Shown in pieces: positions 53,651-61,998 of a stretch of DNA of 64,000 nucleotides. Every line of letters starts with the position of its first letter. Positions within the stretch are counted from its first letter, which is position 1. The notes beneath the pieces are model-generated. The model ran no database searches. It saw only the letters and a program-made list of their open reading frames with translations, and was not told where the DNA came from. The position numbers and the translations under genes were made by a program. Source of the DNA: Ichthyenterobacterium magnum. GTDB taxonomy: Bacteria; Bacteroidota; Bacteroidia; Flavobacteriales; Flavobacteriaceae. The stretch spans positions 62,001-126,000 of the forward strand of contig NZ_RAQJ01000001.1 in the NCBI RefSeq assembly GCF_003610635.1. Direction: 5' to 3'.

Positions 53651-55551
53651 TGTTTTACTTCGGTTATGGTAAGGTTATCAAATTTTACAACGTAAACAGC
53701 TTCATTAAAAAAACCTCCAAATACTTTTTTTGAGTATCTAAATTTATTTTCGACATATTCTGTTTCTATCGTACTAGACGAGGCTTCAAAAAGATTATCT
53801 TCTGATGCCAGTCTTAATAACAAATCTAAGGTTAAATCAAAACCTCTAACCGCATATTTGTTAGGAGTTACGCCATAAATTCTTTTATAAGCCTTTACAA
53901 ACCCGTTTTTAGAATTTCCAGATATTGTTTTATTTACAGAAGGATAATGAAACTTAAGGTTAGACAAGTGGTAGTTAGAAATATTCTTACCTTCAAAAGC
54001 CTTGTTTATGCCTGTTGTCATTAAAATAATTTCTTGATCTTCAATATTAAGACCATTTAACATACTAATAACATTTGATGCAAAACCTTCATTTTCTGTT
54101 TCTAAAAACACTATGTTTTTTCCAGGTTTAAAAATAGTTTCAAGATCTGTTTGATATATAAAATAAGCCTCTTTACCATCCTTATTTTTTCTTGAATACA
54201 ATTGTTTTGCTGTTGAAAAATTAGACTTTAACTCATTTGCTATTGCTTTGTGTTTAGAATCTGAAATAATAACAACTTGTGTTTTTAACGTATCTGCTTT
54301 AACCAAATTGATAATAGCATTTTTTAATAATTTATCTGAAGGAATTGTTTGAAACACATTATCATATAATTTTTTTGGCATTGTTAATGGAGAAAGCACA
54401 GGAATATTTTCGTGCTTCAAATCTGAAGCTACACGATCTAAATGCTCTGGCATTAAAGGCCCAACAATAGCATCATAGCTTGAAAAATTATTTGAGTTTA
54501 AAATCTTTGAAACTTCTGATGCATTATTTCTAGTATCAAAAACTTTTAGGTTTGTTGATATTCCTAAACGTTTAGCAGAATCTAATGCTAATAAAACACC
54601 AGAATGAAAGTCTAACGATACAGATAACAATCCGTTAGTTCTAATTGCTTTTTTTGCTTCTCTTACAGAATCTACATCTATTCTATTTAAGCGATAAGGT
54701 AACATTAAAGCAATTTGTTTTGCATTTAAATTGCTTAAATTATTTGCAAGGTTAGTACTAACAGATTCTTCTTGAGTAAGACTTGTTTCTACATCATAAG
54801 GCACTTTTAAAACCATTCCTAATTTTAATCCGCCTTCTTTTAATTCTGGGTTTAATGCTTCTAATTGCTCTTTTGTAACACCTAATTTTCTATTAAGTGC
54901 CATATAACCTTCGCTCTTTAAAACTGTGTAATAGTTAAAGTTATCTTCGACAGTCTTTTCTTCGTTGTTACTTATATTTGGTACATTAACTTCATCACCT
55001 GGCTGTAAAACAGTATTCATTTTTGGGTTTAAGGCTTCTAACTCAGGAACAGTAATTCCAAATTTATAAGCTACACGCCATTTACCTTCTTTTGGTAATA
55101 CTTTATATTTTTTAAGCGTATTATTATAGCTTACATTGTTAATAATTGTCTTGTAACGTGGTATTTTAATTCTATCTCCTTTTCTAAGGTTTTCAGCATA
55201 TAATCTAGAATTGTGCTTTTTAATTTGCTCAATATCTATATTGTATTTTTGAGATAAACTAAATAGAGTTTCTTTACGTCTAACTTTATGCGTTTTAAAA
55301 CCAATAACTTCTTTATTTTTAGTTTGTATGGCTTCATTTTTAACTCTAGAGCTTGGTATAATTAAAACTGTATTTAATTTTAATTCGCTTTTAGCATCAG
55401 GATTTAAAGCATAAATATCAAAAGGGGTAACTAAATATTTTTTAGCAATTTGCTCAATGGTTTCTCCTTTTTTTACTTTATGCGTTTTAAAGTTTTGAGC
55501 ATTAGCGCAAAAACTTAATAGTAAGATGAAGATTAAAATTAGTTTTTTCAT
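53647..55551 (-). CDS. LysM-repeat protein fused to a periplasmic-binding-protein-like domain
   Basis: The 634-residue protein has a signal peptide (LIFILLLSFCANAQ) and four LysM units: KTHKVKKGETIEQIAKKY, KTHKVRRKETLFSLSQKY, KKYKVLPKEGKWRVAYKF and NYYTVLKSEGYMALNRKL. From about residue 280 a type I periplasmic-binding-protein fold follows (QIALMLPYRL, YDAIVGPLMPEHL, VVIISDSKH, VRGFDLTLDLLLRLA). The third and fourth LysM units lack the usual GDTL core and may be degenerate. Binding of peptidoglycan plus a soluble ligand is likely, and a role like LpoA in cell-wall synthesis control is possible. guaA lies 98 bp upstream. Confidence 0.88.
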   Translation of the reverse strand: MKKLILIFILLLSFCANAQNFKTHKVKKGETIEQIAKKYLVTPFDIYALNPDAKSELKLNTVLIIPSSRVKNEAIQTKNKEVIGFKTHKVRRKETLFSLSQKYNIDIEQIKKHNSRLYAENLRKGDRIKIPRYKTIINNVSYNNTLKKYKVLPKEGKWRVAYKFGITVPELEALNPKMNTVLQPGDEVNVPNISNNEEKTVEDNFNYYTVLKSEGYMALNRKLGVTKEQLEALNPELKEGGLKLGMVLKVPYDVETSLTQEESVSTNLANNLSNLNAKQIALMLPYRLNRIDVDSVREAKKAIRTNGLLSVSLDFHSGVLLALDSAKRLGISTNLKVFDTRNNASEVSKILNSNNFSSYDAIVGPLMPEHLDRVASDLKHENIPVLSPLTMPKKLYDNVFQTIPSDKLLKNAIINLVKADTLKTQVVIISDSKHKAIANELKSNFSTAKQLYSRKNKDGKEAYFIYQTDLETIFKPGKNIVFLETENEGFASNVISMLNGLNIEDQEIILMTTGINKAFEGKNISNYHLSNLKFHYPSVNKTISGNSKNGFVKAYKRIYGVTPNKYAVRGFDLTLDLLLRLASEDNLFEASSSTIETEYVENKFRYSKKVFGGFFNEAVYVVKFDNLTITEVKQ

Positions 55552-55649
55552 GTGTTATATTTATTTCTTTTCAATGGTCACATGCAGTTTGCTGTTAATC
55601 ATTCTGTTTAGAATTAAGGTTTTTAACATGCTCGTTTCATATAATTAAA

Positions 55650-57185
55650 TTATTCCCATTCTATAGTTGCAGGTGGTTTTGAGCTAATATCATATACTAC
55701 TCTATTAACGCCTTTAACTTTGTTTATTATTTCGTTTGAGGTTTTTTGCAAAAACTCATATGGTAAATTCACCCAATCTGCAGTCATACCATCTGTACTT
55801 TCTACGGCTCTAAGTGCTACACATTTTTCGTATGTTCTTTCATCTCCCATGACACCAACACTATTAACAGGTAATAAAATTGCTCCAGCTTGCCATACTT
55901 TATCATACAAATTCCAAGCTTTTAAATTATCTATAAAAACAGCATCGACCTCTTGTAATATACGAACATTTTCTCTTGTTAGACTTCCCAAAATACGAAT
56001 TGCTAATCCTGGACCGGGAAAAGGATGACGCCCTAAAAGTGCTTTATCCATTCCCATTGAAGCACCTACTCTACGAACTTCGTCTTTAAACAAAGCCTTA
56101 AGTGGCTCAACAACTTTTAGCTTCATAAAATCTGGTAATCCTCCAACATTATGATGACTTTTAATTGTTGCACTTGGTCCTCCAGTTGCAGAAACACTTT
56201 CTATAACATCTGGGTAAATTGTACCTTGTGCCAACCATTTTACATCTTTAATAAGATGTGCTTCATCATCAAAAACCTCAATAAACACACGACCAATTGC
56301 TTTACGTTTAAGTTCTGGGTCGCTTACGTTTTCTAAGGCATCCAAAAAGCGTGCCGAAACATCAACACCTTTAACATTAAGTCCCATGCCTTCATATTGT
56401 TCTAGAACACTTTCAAATTCATTTTTACGAAGTAAACCATTGTTTACAAAAATGCAGTATAAATTTTCACCAATGGCTTTATGCAAAAGTATTGCTGCTA
56501 CTGACGAATCTACACCTCCAGACAGACCTAAAACAACCTTATCGTTACCAAGTTGATTTTTTAGATTAGTTACTGTTTCTTCAACAAAAGAATCTGGCGT
56601 CCAATCTTGTTCGACATTAGCAATATGTACCAGAAAATTTTTAAGCAATTGCTTTCCATCTGTGGAATGATATACTTCTGGGTGAAACTGAATTGCATAT
56701 GTCGTTTCTCCTTCTATCTTAAAAGCAGCATTTTCTACATCATGTGTACTTGCCAATAGCGTACCATTTGTGGGAAGTTCTTTAATAGTATCACTATGGC
56801 TCATCCAAACTTGACTTCCTTTAGAAATGCCAGAAAAGAAATCTTCACTGTCTTTAACAAAAGATAAATTTGCACGACCATATTCTCGTGTATTAGAAGG
56901 TGCTACTTGACCGCCAGAAAAATGGGCAAGATACTGAGCACCATAACAAACCGCTAATAGTGGTTTTTTACCTCTAATTTTTGATAAATCTGGATGTAAA
57001 ACATCTTCTCCTCTTACAGAGTTTGGACTACCTGATAAAACTACAGCCTTAAAACTGTCTGTATCACTAGGAATTTTGTTATAGGGATGAATCTCACAAT
57101 ATATGTTGAGTTCTCTAACGCGTCTCGCAATAAGCTGAGTATATTGCGATCCGAAATCTAAAATAAGGACTTTGTTGTGTTGCAT
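55650..57185 (-). CDS. guaA: GMP synthase (glutamine-hydrolysing)
   Basis: The enzyme of about 511 residues converts XMP to GMP. The amidotransferase domain has the catalytic cysteine in [16 protein letters not shown] and the His-Glu in FHPEVYHS. The ATP pyrophosphatase domain has [18 protein letters not shown]. The C-terminal dimer domain ends [14 protein letters not shown] start at the ATG at 57185 ([14 protein letters not shown]); a TTG two codons earlier is in frame but lies inside the promoter element. A TACTTTTG element ends 3 bases before this ATG, so the message may have no leader. Confidence 0.97.
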   Translation of the reverse strand: MQHNKVLILDFGSQYTQLIARRVRELNIYCEIHPYNKIPSDTDSFKAVVLSGSPNSVRGEDVLHPDLSKIRGKKPLLAVCYGAQYLAHFSGGQVAPSNTREYGRANLSFVKDSEDFFSGISKGSQVWMSHSDTIKELPTNGTLLASTHDVENAAFKIEGETTYAIQFHPEVYHSTDGKQLLKNFLVHIANVEQDWTPDSFVEETVTNLKNQLGNDKVVLGLSGGVDSSVAAILLHKAIGENLYCIFVNNGLLRKNEFESVLEQYEGMGLNVKGVDVSARFLDALENVSDPELKRKAIGRVFIEVFDDEAHLIKDVKWLAQGTIYPDVIESVSATGGPSATIKSHHNVGGLPDFMKLKVVEPLKALFKDEVRRVGASMGMDKALLGRHPFPGPGLAIRILGSLTRENVRILQEVDAVFIDNLKAWNLYDKVWQAGAILLPVNSVGVMGDERTYEKCVALRAVESTDGMTADWVNLPYEFLQKTSNEIINKVKGVNRVVYDISSKPPATIEWE

Positions 57186-57188
57186 GTG

Positions 57189-57196
57189 CAAAAGTA
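57189..57196 (-). promoter_or_regulatory. -7 element of guaA placed next to the start codon
   Basis: The minus strand reads TACTTTTG (57196-57189). Three bases separate it from the guaA ATG, which puts the expected transcription start on or beside the A of ATG. Confidence 0.5.
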
Positions 57197-57202
57197 AGAA
57201 TT

Positions 57203-57237
57203 GATTTTTGAATTATGATTTACGAATTACGATTTTT
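57203..57237. repeat. Degenerate 7-bp tandem array, unit GAWTTWN
   Basis: Five consecutive heptamers (GATTTTT, GAATTAT, GATTTAC, GAATTAC, GATTTTT) lie just upstream of the guaA promoter element. Period 7 is kept although units differ. Confidence 0.7.
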
Positions 57238-57332
57238 TGCCACAAAAAACTAAATGCTTTTTTAACATTAAAAAATGAAGGATTGTTGATTGCAAAATTT
57301 TAAAAGCTAATCCAAGAAAACTGCAGCTAAAG

Positions 57333-57402
57333 ACTGAACACTGAATACTGAATACTGAATACTGAATACTGAATACTGAATACTGAATACTGAATACTAA
57401 AT
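57333..57402. repeat. 7-bp tandem array, unit ACTGAAT
   Basis: Ten heptamers: a first variant ACTGAAC, eight exact ACTGAAT and a last variant ACTAAAT. The last unit contains the TAG stop codon of bshC (57397-57399, minus strand). Confidence 0.95.
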
Positions 57403-58998
57403 TTCTAAAACTAGAAACTCAGCATTTAAAGGTTCAAGGTTCTGAATTAATTTAGGAATTAATTCTTTTCCATGATCTAAATAAAATTCCGAAAAATTAG
57501 TATTTCGTTCTTGTAGGCTTTGACCAGGAAATAACTCGTTTTGAATTTCATTAACACGAGACAAATGATTATTTATCTTTCTTTTTTGCGCTTTCAACAA
57601 TCGCTTTTCAAGATTTTCTAATCCCTTAATTTGTTTTTTTTCTTGAGCTCTAACGGCTCCTAAAAACGATTTATCAGTTTGCTCTGCAAGCTTATACAAT
57701 GTTTTAAATTGACTCTTTAAGTGCTCTTTTTGTGGTGAAAAATCTAAATCGATTTCAGAAATAGTAGTAGTGATTTTTGTTCCAAGGTCAAATTGTTTTA
57801 AAAACAAATCTTCTATTGATACATTAAGTTTTTGCAACTTCTCTTTTTGCTTACCTGTAATTAACACTACTGAATTACGAAGCAGTAACATAGGAAAAAC
57901 CACGTTTTGAGCTTCAAAATTAGACCTTAATTGTAACCAATAAGCCAATTCGCCGCCGCCGCCAATATAACAGAGGTTAGGCAAAATAACCTCTTGATAC
58001 AAAGGTCGCATAATAACATTTGGTGAAAATCGCTCGGGCACCTTATCGAGATGTTTAAGGAGTTCACTCTTGCTCCACCCTATATCTGTATTATTAACTT
58101 TAAAAACTTCATCTATTTTAATAATACGTTCCCGTAAACCTTCAGCTATATAGAATAAATTAATTTTTCTTGGATTTACCTGAATTTTATAATTATCATT
58201 TAGATTACTTAACGCATTGTTAGCTTGAGATACTTTAGTATAAGATGTGTGATTAAGTAATTCATCTTTAATGTGCGGAATAAACAAACGTTTTAGACTT
58301 GAATCATTTCCATCAACAATTACCAAACCATATGCTTTAAACAATTTATTAACTAAATATTGCATAGCATCAGTTAAATTGTCATGCTTAAGATATGCTG
58401 CTTTAAAAAGCTGCTTTAACTCTTCTGCATTAGCTGCAGAATTTAATTGACTCTTATAAGCTTCAAAAACTGCTTCAAGACCATCTAAATTCAGCTCTCC
58501 AACTGCTCCAGAAGCATGTCTATTCCATTGTACTTTTTTGCCTTTAAAATTGAAGTAATTAATCTCTTCAAAATCGTGATCCTCTGTTGCCATCCAATAA
58601 ACTGGCACGAAATTTTGATTAGGAAATTCTTCTTTAAGTTGTTTACATAAATTAATTGTAGATACAATTTTGTAGAAAAAATATAATGGCCCAGTAAATA
58701 AATTAAGCTGGTGTCCAGTTGTAATTGTGAATGTGTTTTCAGAATTTATAGCTTCAATATTTTGAAGTGTTTCTGAAGAAATGTCGACATCTTTATATTG
58801 GTTTTTTAAAGCTTTAGTTAAAATTGTTCTAGTCTCTTTTGAAAAAGACGTTTGTTTATCTTCTATTTGAGCTTTAAAATTTTCAAGCTTAGGAAACCTA
58901 TTATAAAATGGTTTTAAATTATTTTTTTCATCTAAATAATCACAAATTAATGACGAAAAATATTGAGTATCTCTATACGGAATACAGTCTGTTGGCAT
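57397..58998 (-). CDS. bshC: Bacillithiol biosynthesis cysteine-adding enzyme BshC
   Basis: The 533-residue protein is the putative cysteine ligase that completes bacillithiol (Cys-GlcN-malate). Family marks include TITTGHQLNLFTGPLYFFYKI, YWMATEDHDFEEINYF (HIGH-like ligase site) and NLCYIGGGGELAYWLQL. A C-terminal coiled coil (KKQIKGLENLEKRLLKAQKRK) is present. Bacillithiol is known from Firmicutes and some Bacteroidota. The gene stands alone; bshA and bshB are not in this window. Its stop codon lies in the first unit (in its own reading direction) of the heptamer array. Confidence 0.94.
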   Translation of the reverse strand: MPTDCIPYRDTQYFSSLICDYLDEKNNLKPFYNRFPKLENFKAQIEDKQTSFSKETRTILTKALKNQYKDVDISSETLQNIEAINSENTFTITTGHQLNLFTGPLYFFYKIVSTINLCKQLKEEFPNQNFVPVYWMATEDHDFEEINYFNFKGKKVQWNRHASGAVGELNLDGLEAVFEAYKSQLNSAANAEELKQLFKAAYLKHDNLTDAMQYLVNKLFKAYGLVIVDGNDSSLKRLFIPHIKDELLNHTSYTKVSQANNALSNLNDNYKIQVNPRKINLFYIAEGLRERIIKIDEVFKVNNTDIGWSKSELLKHLDKVPERFSPNVIMRPLYQEVILPNLCYIGGGGELAYWLQLRSNFEAQNVVFPMLLLRNSVVLITGKQKEKLQKLNVSIEDLFLKQFDLGTKITTTISEIDLDFSPQKEHLKSQFKTLYKLAEQTDKSFLGAVRAQEKKQIKGLENLEKRLLKAQKRKINNHLSRVNEIQNELFPGQSLQERNTNFSEFYLDHGKELIPKLIQNLEPLNAEFLVLEI

Positions 58999-59123
58999 AA
59001 TTACGATTCAATTCTGATGTAAAGATACTGCTCTAAACTTTTTTAACTACTAAATTTTAGTTAATTAGTTATTGCTTTATAATATCTTTACTTTTTAAAT
59101 ACTTCTAGTTTATAAAAACAATT

Positions 59124-60359
59124 ATGTCGTTTAAAGACTTACAACTTAACAAACCCATTTTAAGAGCTATTGCAGAAGCTGGCTATAACGAGCCCACTTT
59201 AGTACAAGAGCAAACCATACCTTTAGTATTAGACAAAAAGGATGTTATTACTTCTGCTCAAACCGGTACAGGAAAAACCGCTGCTTTTGCATTACCAATT
59301 TTACAATTATTATTTGATAAGCAAGATGCTCCAAAAAAAGGAAAAAAAATAAGAGCCTTAATTGTAAGTCCAACTCGGGAACTAGCTGTTCAAATTGGAG
59401 AAAACTTTAAAACCTATAGCAAGTATACCAATTTAAGGTCTACAGTTATTTTTGGTGGTGCATCAATTGAACCTCAAATTGATGTATTAAAAAAAGGCAT
59501 CGATATTTTAGTTGCAACTCCAGGTCGTTTACTCGATCTACATAAACAAGACTATGTAAACCTAGATTATATTGAAACTTTAGTTCTTGATGAAGCAGAT
59601 TTAATGCTTGACATGGGATTTATTGATGACGTTAAAAAGGTTGAGCGTCTTTGTCCTGAAAGTAAACAAATACTACTATTTTCGGCAACTATGCCTTTTA
59701 AGGTTGAACAATTAGCGAACACTATTTTAAAAGCACCTAAACGTATTGAAGTTACACCAACATCGTCTGCAGCTAAAAATGTGAGTCAGGTTCTATATTA
59801 TGTACCTAAACGCAATAAAATAGAATTGTGTTTACACGTATTACGAAACACAATAAAAGGAAGTATTTTAATTTTTAGACGCACAAAGTTTGGTGTTGAT
59901 AAGCTAGAACAAACCTTAATAAAAAATGGTTATAAGGTAGATAGTATTCATGGTGACAAAACGCAAAGTGATAGACAATCTGCTCTCAATAAATTTAAAA
60001 ATGGATATGTTAATATTTTAATTGCAACAGATGTAGCTGCTCGTGGTATTGATATAAATGAACTTGATGCTGTTATAAATTTTGATTTACCTAATGTGCC
60101 AGAAACTTATGTACATAGAATAGGTAGAACGGGACGTGCAGGTAATGTGGGTACATCGTATTCGTTTTGTTCTGCTGATGAAAAATCTTATATAAAAACA
60201 ATTCAGCAGTTAATTAATGTGCAAATACTTATTGAAGAAAATCATCCCTATCCTTTAGATCCAAAAGCTAAACCTATTGTTCATAAAAAGAAAGGTAGCA
60301 AACACAAAAAGGGTCGTAAAAGCGAGGCTTCAAAAAAGAAAAAGAAACGTTGGTATTAA
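59124..60359 (+). CDS. DEAD-box RNA helicase, RhlE-like
   Basis: The 411-residue helicase has the Q motif (GYNEPTLVQEQTIP), motif I AQTGTGKT, PTRELA, motif II LDEADLML, SAT and the C-terminal motifs ATDVAARGID and HRIGRTGRAG. The last 25 residues are a lysine-rich tail (KKKGSKHKKGRKS) typical of RhlE-like proteins and useful for RNA contact. It probably acts in ribosome assembly or RNA turnover. A heptamer tandem array begins one base after the stop codon. Confidence 0.95.
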   Translation: MSFKDLQLNKPILRAIAEAGYNEPTLVQEQTIPLVLDKKDVITSAQTGTGKTAAFALPILQLLFDKQDAPKKGKKIRALIVSPTRELAVQIGENFKTYSKYTNLRSTVIFGGASIEPQIDVLKKGIDILVATPGRLLDLHKQDYVNLDYIETLVLDEADLMLDMGFIDDVKKVERLCPESKQILLFSATMPFKVEQLANTILKAPKRIEVTPTSSAAKNVSQVLYYVPKRNKIELCLHVLRNTIKGSILIFRRTKFGVDKLEQTLIKNGYKVDSIHGDKTQSDRQSALNKFKNGYVNILIATDVAARGIDINELDAVINFDLPNVPETYVHRIGRTGRAGNVGTSYSFCSADEKSYIKTIQQLINVQILIEENHPYPLDPKAKPIVHKKKGSKHKKGRKSEASKKKKKRWY

Positions 60360-60360
60360 T

Positions 60361-60413
60361 TAGTTGTTAGTTGTTAGCTGTTAGCTGTTAGCTGTTAGCT
60401 GTTAGCTGTTAGC
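60361..60413. repeat. 7-bp tandem array, unit TAGCTGT
   Basis: Two units TAGTTGT, five exact units TAGCTGT and a four-base partial unit lie between the convergent helicase and anti-sigma-like genes. They take up most of the 62-bp spacer. Confidence 0.95.
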
Positions 60414-60421
60414 AAAATGTA

Positions 60422-60835
60422 TTACACTTCAAAATGCTTATCAAAGTTTTGTTTTAAAAATGTGATTTGCACAAAAAACATAAGTCCAAAAAATGCAACA
60501 GCATAGACAAGTGTATTTGAAAAAGATAGTCCAGAAAATGCATCTACCATTTTGTTGTTTGATATAATACTAAAATCTAATGTACTAAGCCATTCTGGAG
60601 TTTTAGATTCGATACCAAAAACTAAATAAGTGGTTAAAGTTACAACAGCTATAAGAATAAATAACCAAGATGTTTTAGATATCAGTGGCTTGTAAACTAT
60701 AGCCTTGCTTTCTTTTAAAGCATTAACTTGAGACATAACAACATCTGTAAAATCAAAAGAAGGACTTTCTATTGAAGCCTGCTTCATAATTTTTTTAGTA
60801 AATAGATCTAAGTTTTTATCTTCGTTCGCTTTCAT
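60422..60835 (-). CDS. Membrane protein paired with an ECF sigma factor
   Basis: The 137-residue protein has a soluble N-terminal part (1-45) and two membrane segments (about 48-68, SWLFILIAVVTLTTYLVFG, and 107-127, NTLVYAVAFFGLMFFVQI). The gene overlaps the ECF sigma gene by 20 bp, so an anti-sigma or anchor role is likely. No zinc-binding ZAS motif is present. I do not recognise a named family. Confidence 0.7.
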   Translation of the reverse strand: MKANEDKNLDLFTKKIMKQASIESPSFDFTDVVMSQVNALKESKAIVYKPLISKTSWLFILIAVVTLTTYLVFGIESKTPEWLSTLDFSIISNNKMVDAFSGLSFSNTLVYAVAFFGLMFFVQITFLKQNFDKHFEV

Positions 60836-61406
60836 AACTGTTAATTATTTCTGGTTCTAATCGTTGTCTTAAAATAGACGCTAACTTTTTTCTGCCTCTA
60901 AAAATTTTCACTTTTACGTTATTAGCTGTTAAGCCTACAACTTTTGAAATTTCTTCTAAAGATTGCTCTTCAAAATAAAATAAGGTTAACAAAAAACTAT
61001 CTTCACTAGGTAACAAATATAAACAATCTTGTATGGCTTGTTTGCGTTCATTTTCTACTATGTTATCTAATGCATTATCTATTATTTTTACTTGATGTTC
61101 TGTAAATTCATCTATAGTAACCTCATTGTATTTTTTTTTATTCTTTTTAATCCTATCCAAACATGTATTATACGCTACTTTATAAATCCATGTTGAAAAT
61201 TTAGAATCACCTTTAAATTTGCTTAACGATTTGTACGCTTTTATAAATGTATCTTGAGATACTTCTTCTGCTTCTTCCCTATTTTTAAGCATTCGCAAAG
61301 CCAATGTAAATACCAAATCCTTATAACGGTCAACTAATACAGAAAATGCATTTGTGTTGCCATCAATAATTAAATTGATATAATGTTGATCGTTGTTAGT
61401 TGCCAT
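60816..61406 (-). CDS. ECF sigma factor
   Basis: The 196-residue protein has region 2 (FTLALRMLKNREEAEEVSQDTFIKAYKSL, about 33-61, then FSTWIYKVAYNTCLDRIKK) and region 4 (LLTLFYFEEQSLEEISKVVGLTANNVKVKIFRGRKKL, about 138-175). The next gene, overlapping by 20 bp, is the probable membrane regulator. It reads divergently from the DUF6249 gene 140 bp away, which could be a target. Confidence 0.95.
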   Translation of the reverse strand: MATNNDQHYINLIIDGNTNAFSVLVDRYKDLVFTLALRMLKNREEAEEVSQDTFIKAYKSLSKFKGDSKFSTWIYKVAYNTCLDRIKKNKKKYNEVTIDEFTEHQVKIIDNALDNIVENERKQAIQDCLYLLPSEDSFLLTLFYFEEQSLEEISKVVGLTANNVKVKIFRGRKKLASILRQRLEPEIINSYESERR

Positions 61407-61546
61407 TTAACGGTAAGACGACAACTATTAATACAAGGTTACAAGAATTTAAAAATTATTTTTTTACAAAAATTGTAACCTAATTCATAAACATGTCGTC
61501 ATAAGCTATGAACATATTAAATTTAATCAATTAAAAGCAAACAATT

Positions 61547-61894
61547 ATGGGATCAGAATTAATTATCATGCCAATAATAATAGGCTCAATTTTTGGCGTA
61601 TTTTACTTATATTTTTCTACACGAAATAAAGAGCGATTAGCTCTTATAGAAAAAGGTGCAGATGCAAGCATCTTTATGAAAGGTAAAGGCCATACAGCTC
61701 CAATTTGGAAAGTACTCATATTAAACCTTGCCTTATTACTAATGGGTATTGGCGTTGGTACATTTATAGCTACTATGATAGACCATTATTCATCATTAGA
61801 TACCGATTCAATTTATCCTGCAACGATATTTACAATGGCAGGCGTTGGATTATTTATTGGTTTTAATATGACTAAAAATTTAGACAAAGAATAA
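61547..61894 (+). CDS. DUF6249-like membrane protein
   Basis: The 115-residue protein has an N-terminal membrane segment (IIMPIIIGSIFGVFYLYFST, about 5-25), then RNKERLALIEKGADASIFM, a cytoplasmic motif characteristic of DUF6249. Two more segments follow (about 52-75 and 88-108). Function is unknown. It lies opposite an ECF sigma gene and ends in its own terminator, a layout seen often in Flavobacteriaceae, so control by that sigma is plausible. Confidence 0.85.
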   Translation: MGSELIIMPIIIGSIFGVFYLYFSTRNKERLALIEKGADASIFMKGKGHTAPIWKVLILNLALLLMGIGVGTFIATMIDHYSSLDTDSIYPATIFTMAGVGLFIGFNMTKNLDKE

Positions 61895-61916
61895 TACACA
61901 TAACTACTTAATCATT

Positions 61917-61950
61917 AAAACTGCTAACATTTTCTTAGCAGTTTTTTTTG
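61917..61950 (+). terminator. Intrinsic terminator after the DUF6249 gene
   Basis: An 11-bp perfect stem (61917-61927 with 61935-61945; core ACTGCTAA/TTAGCAGT) with a 7-base loop runs into eight T. Confidence 0.9.
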
Positions 61951-61998
61951 TTTTAATACTGTATACTTATCACCTTAAATAAAACAATAAAAACACTA

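Noticed and set aside
57186-57191. TTG start two codons before the guaA ATG
   Set aside because: It lies against the TACTTTTG promoter element and the ATG gives the conserved start [14 protein letters not shown].
57333-57402. CRISPR array
   Set aside because: Units are only 7 bp, directly abutting with no spacers, and no cas gene is present.
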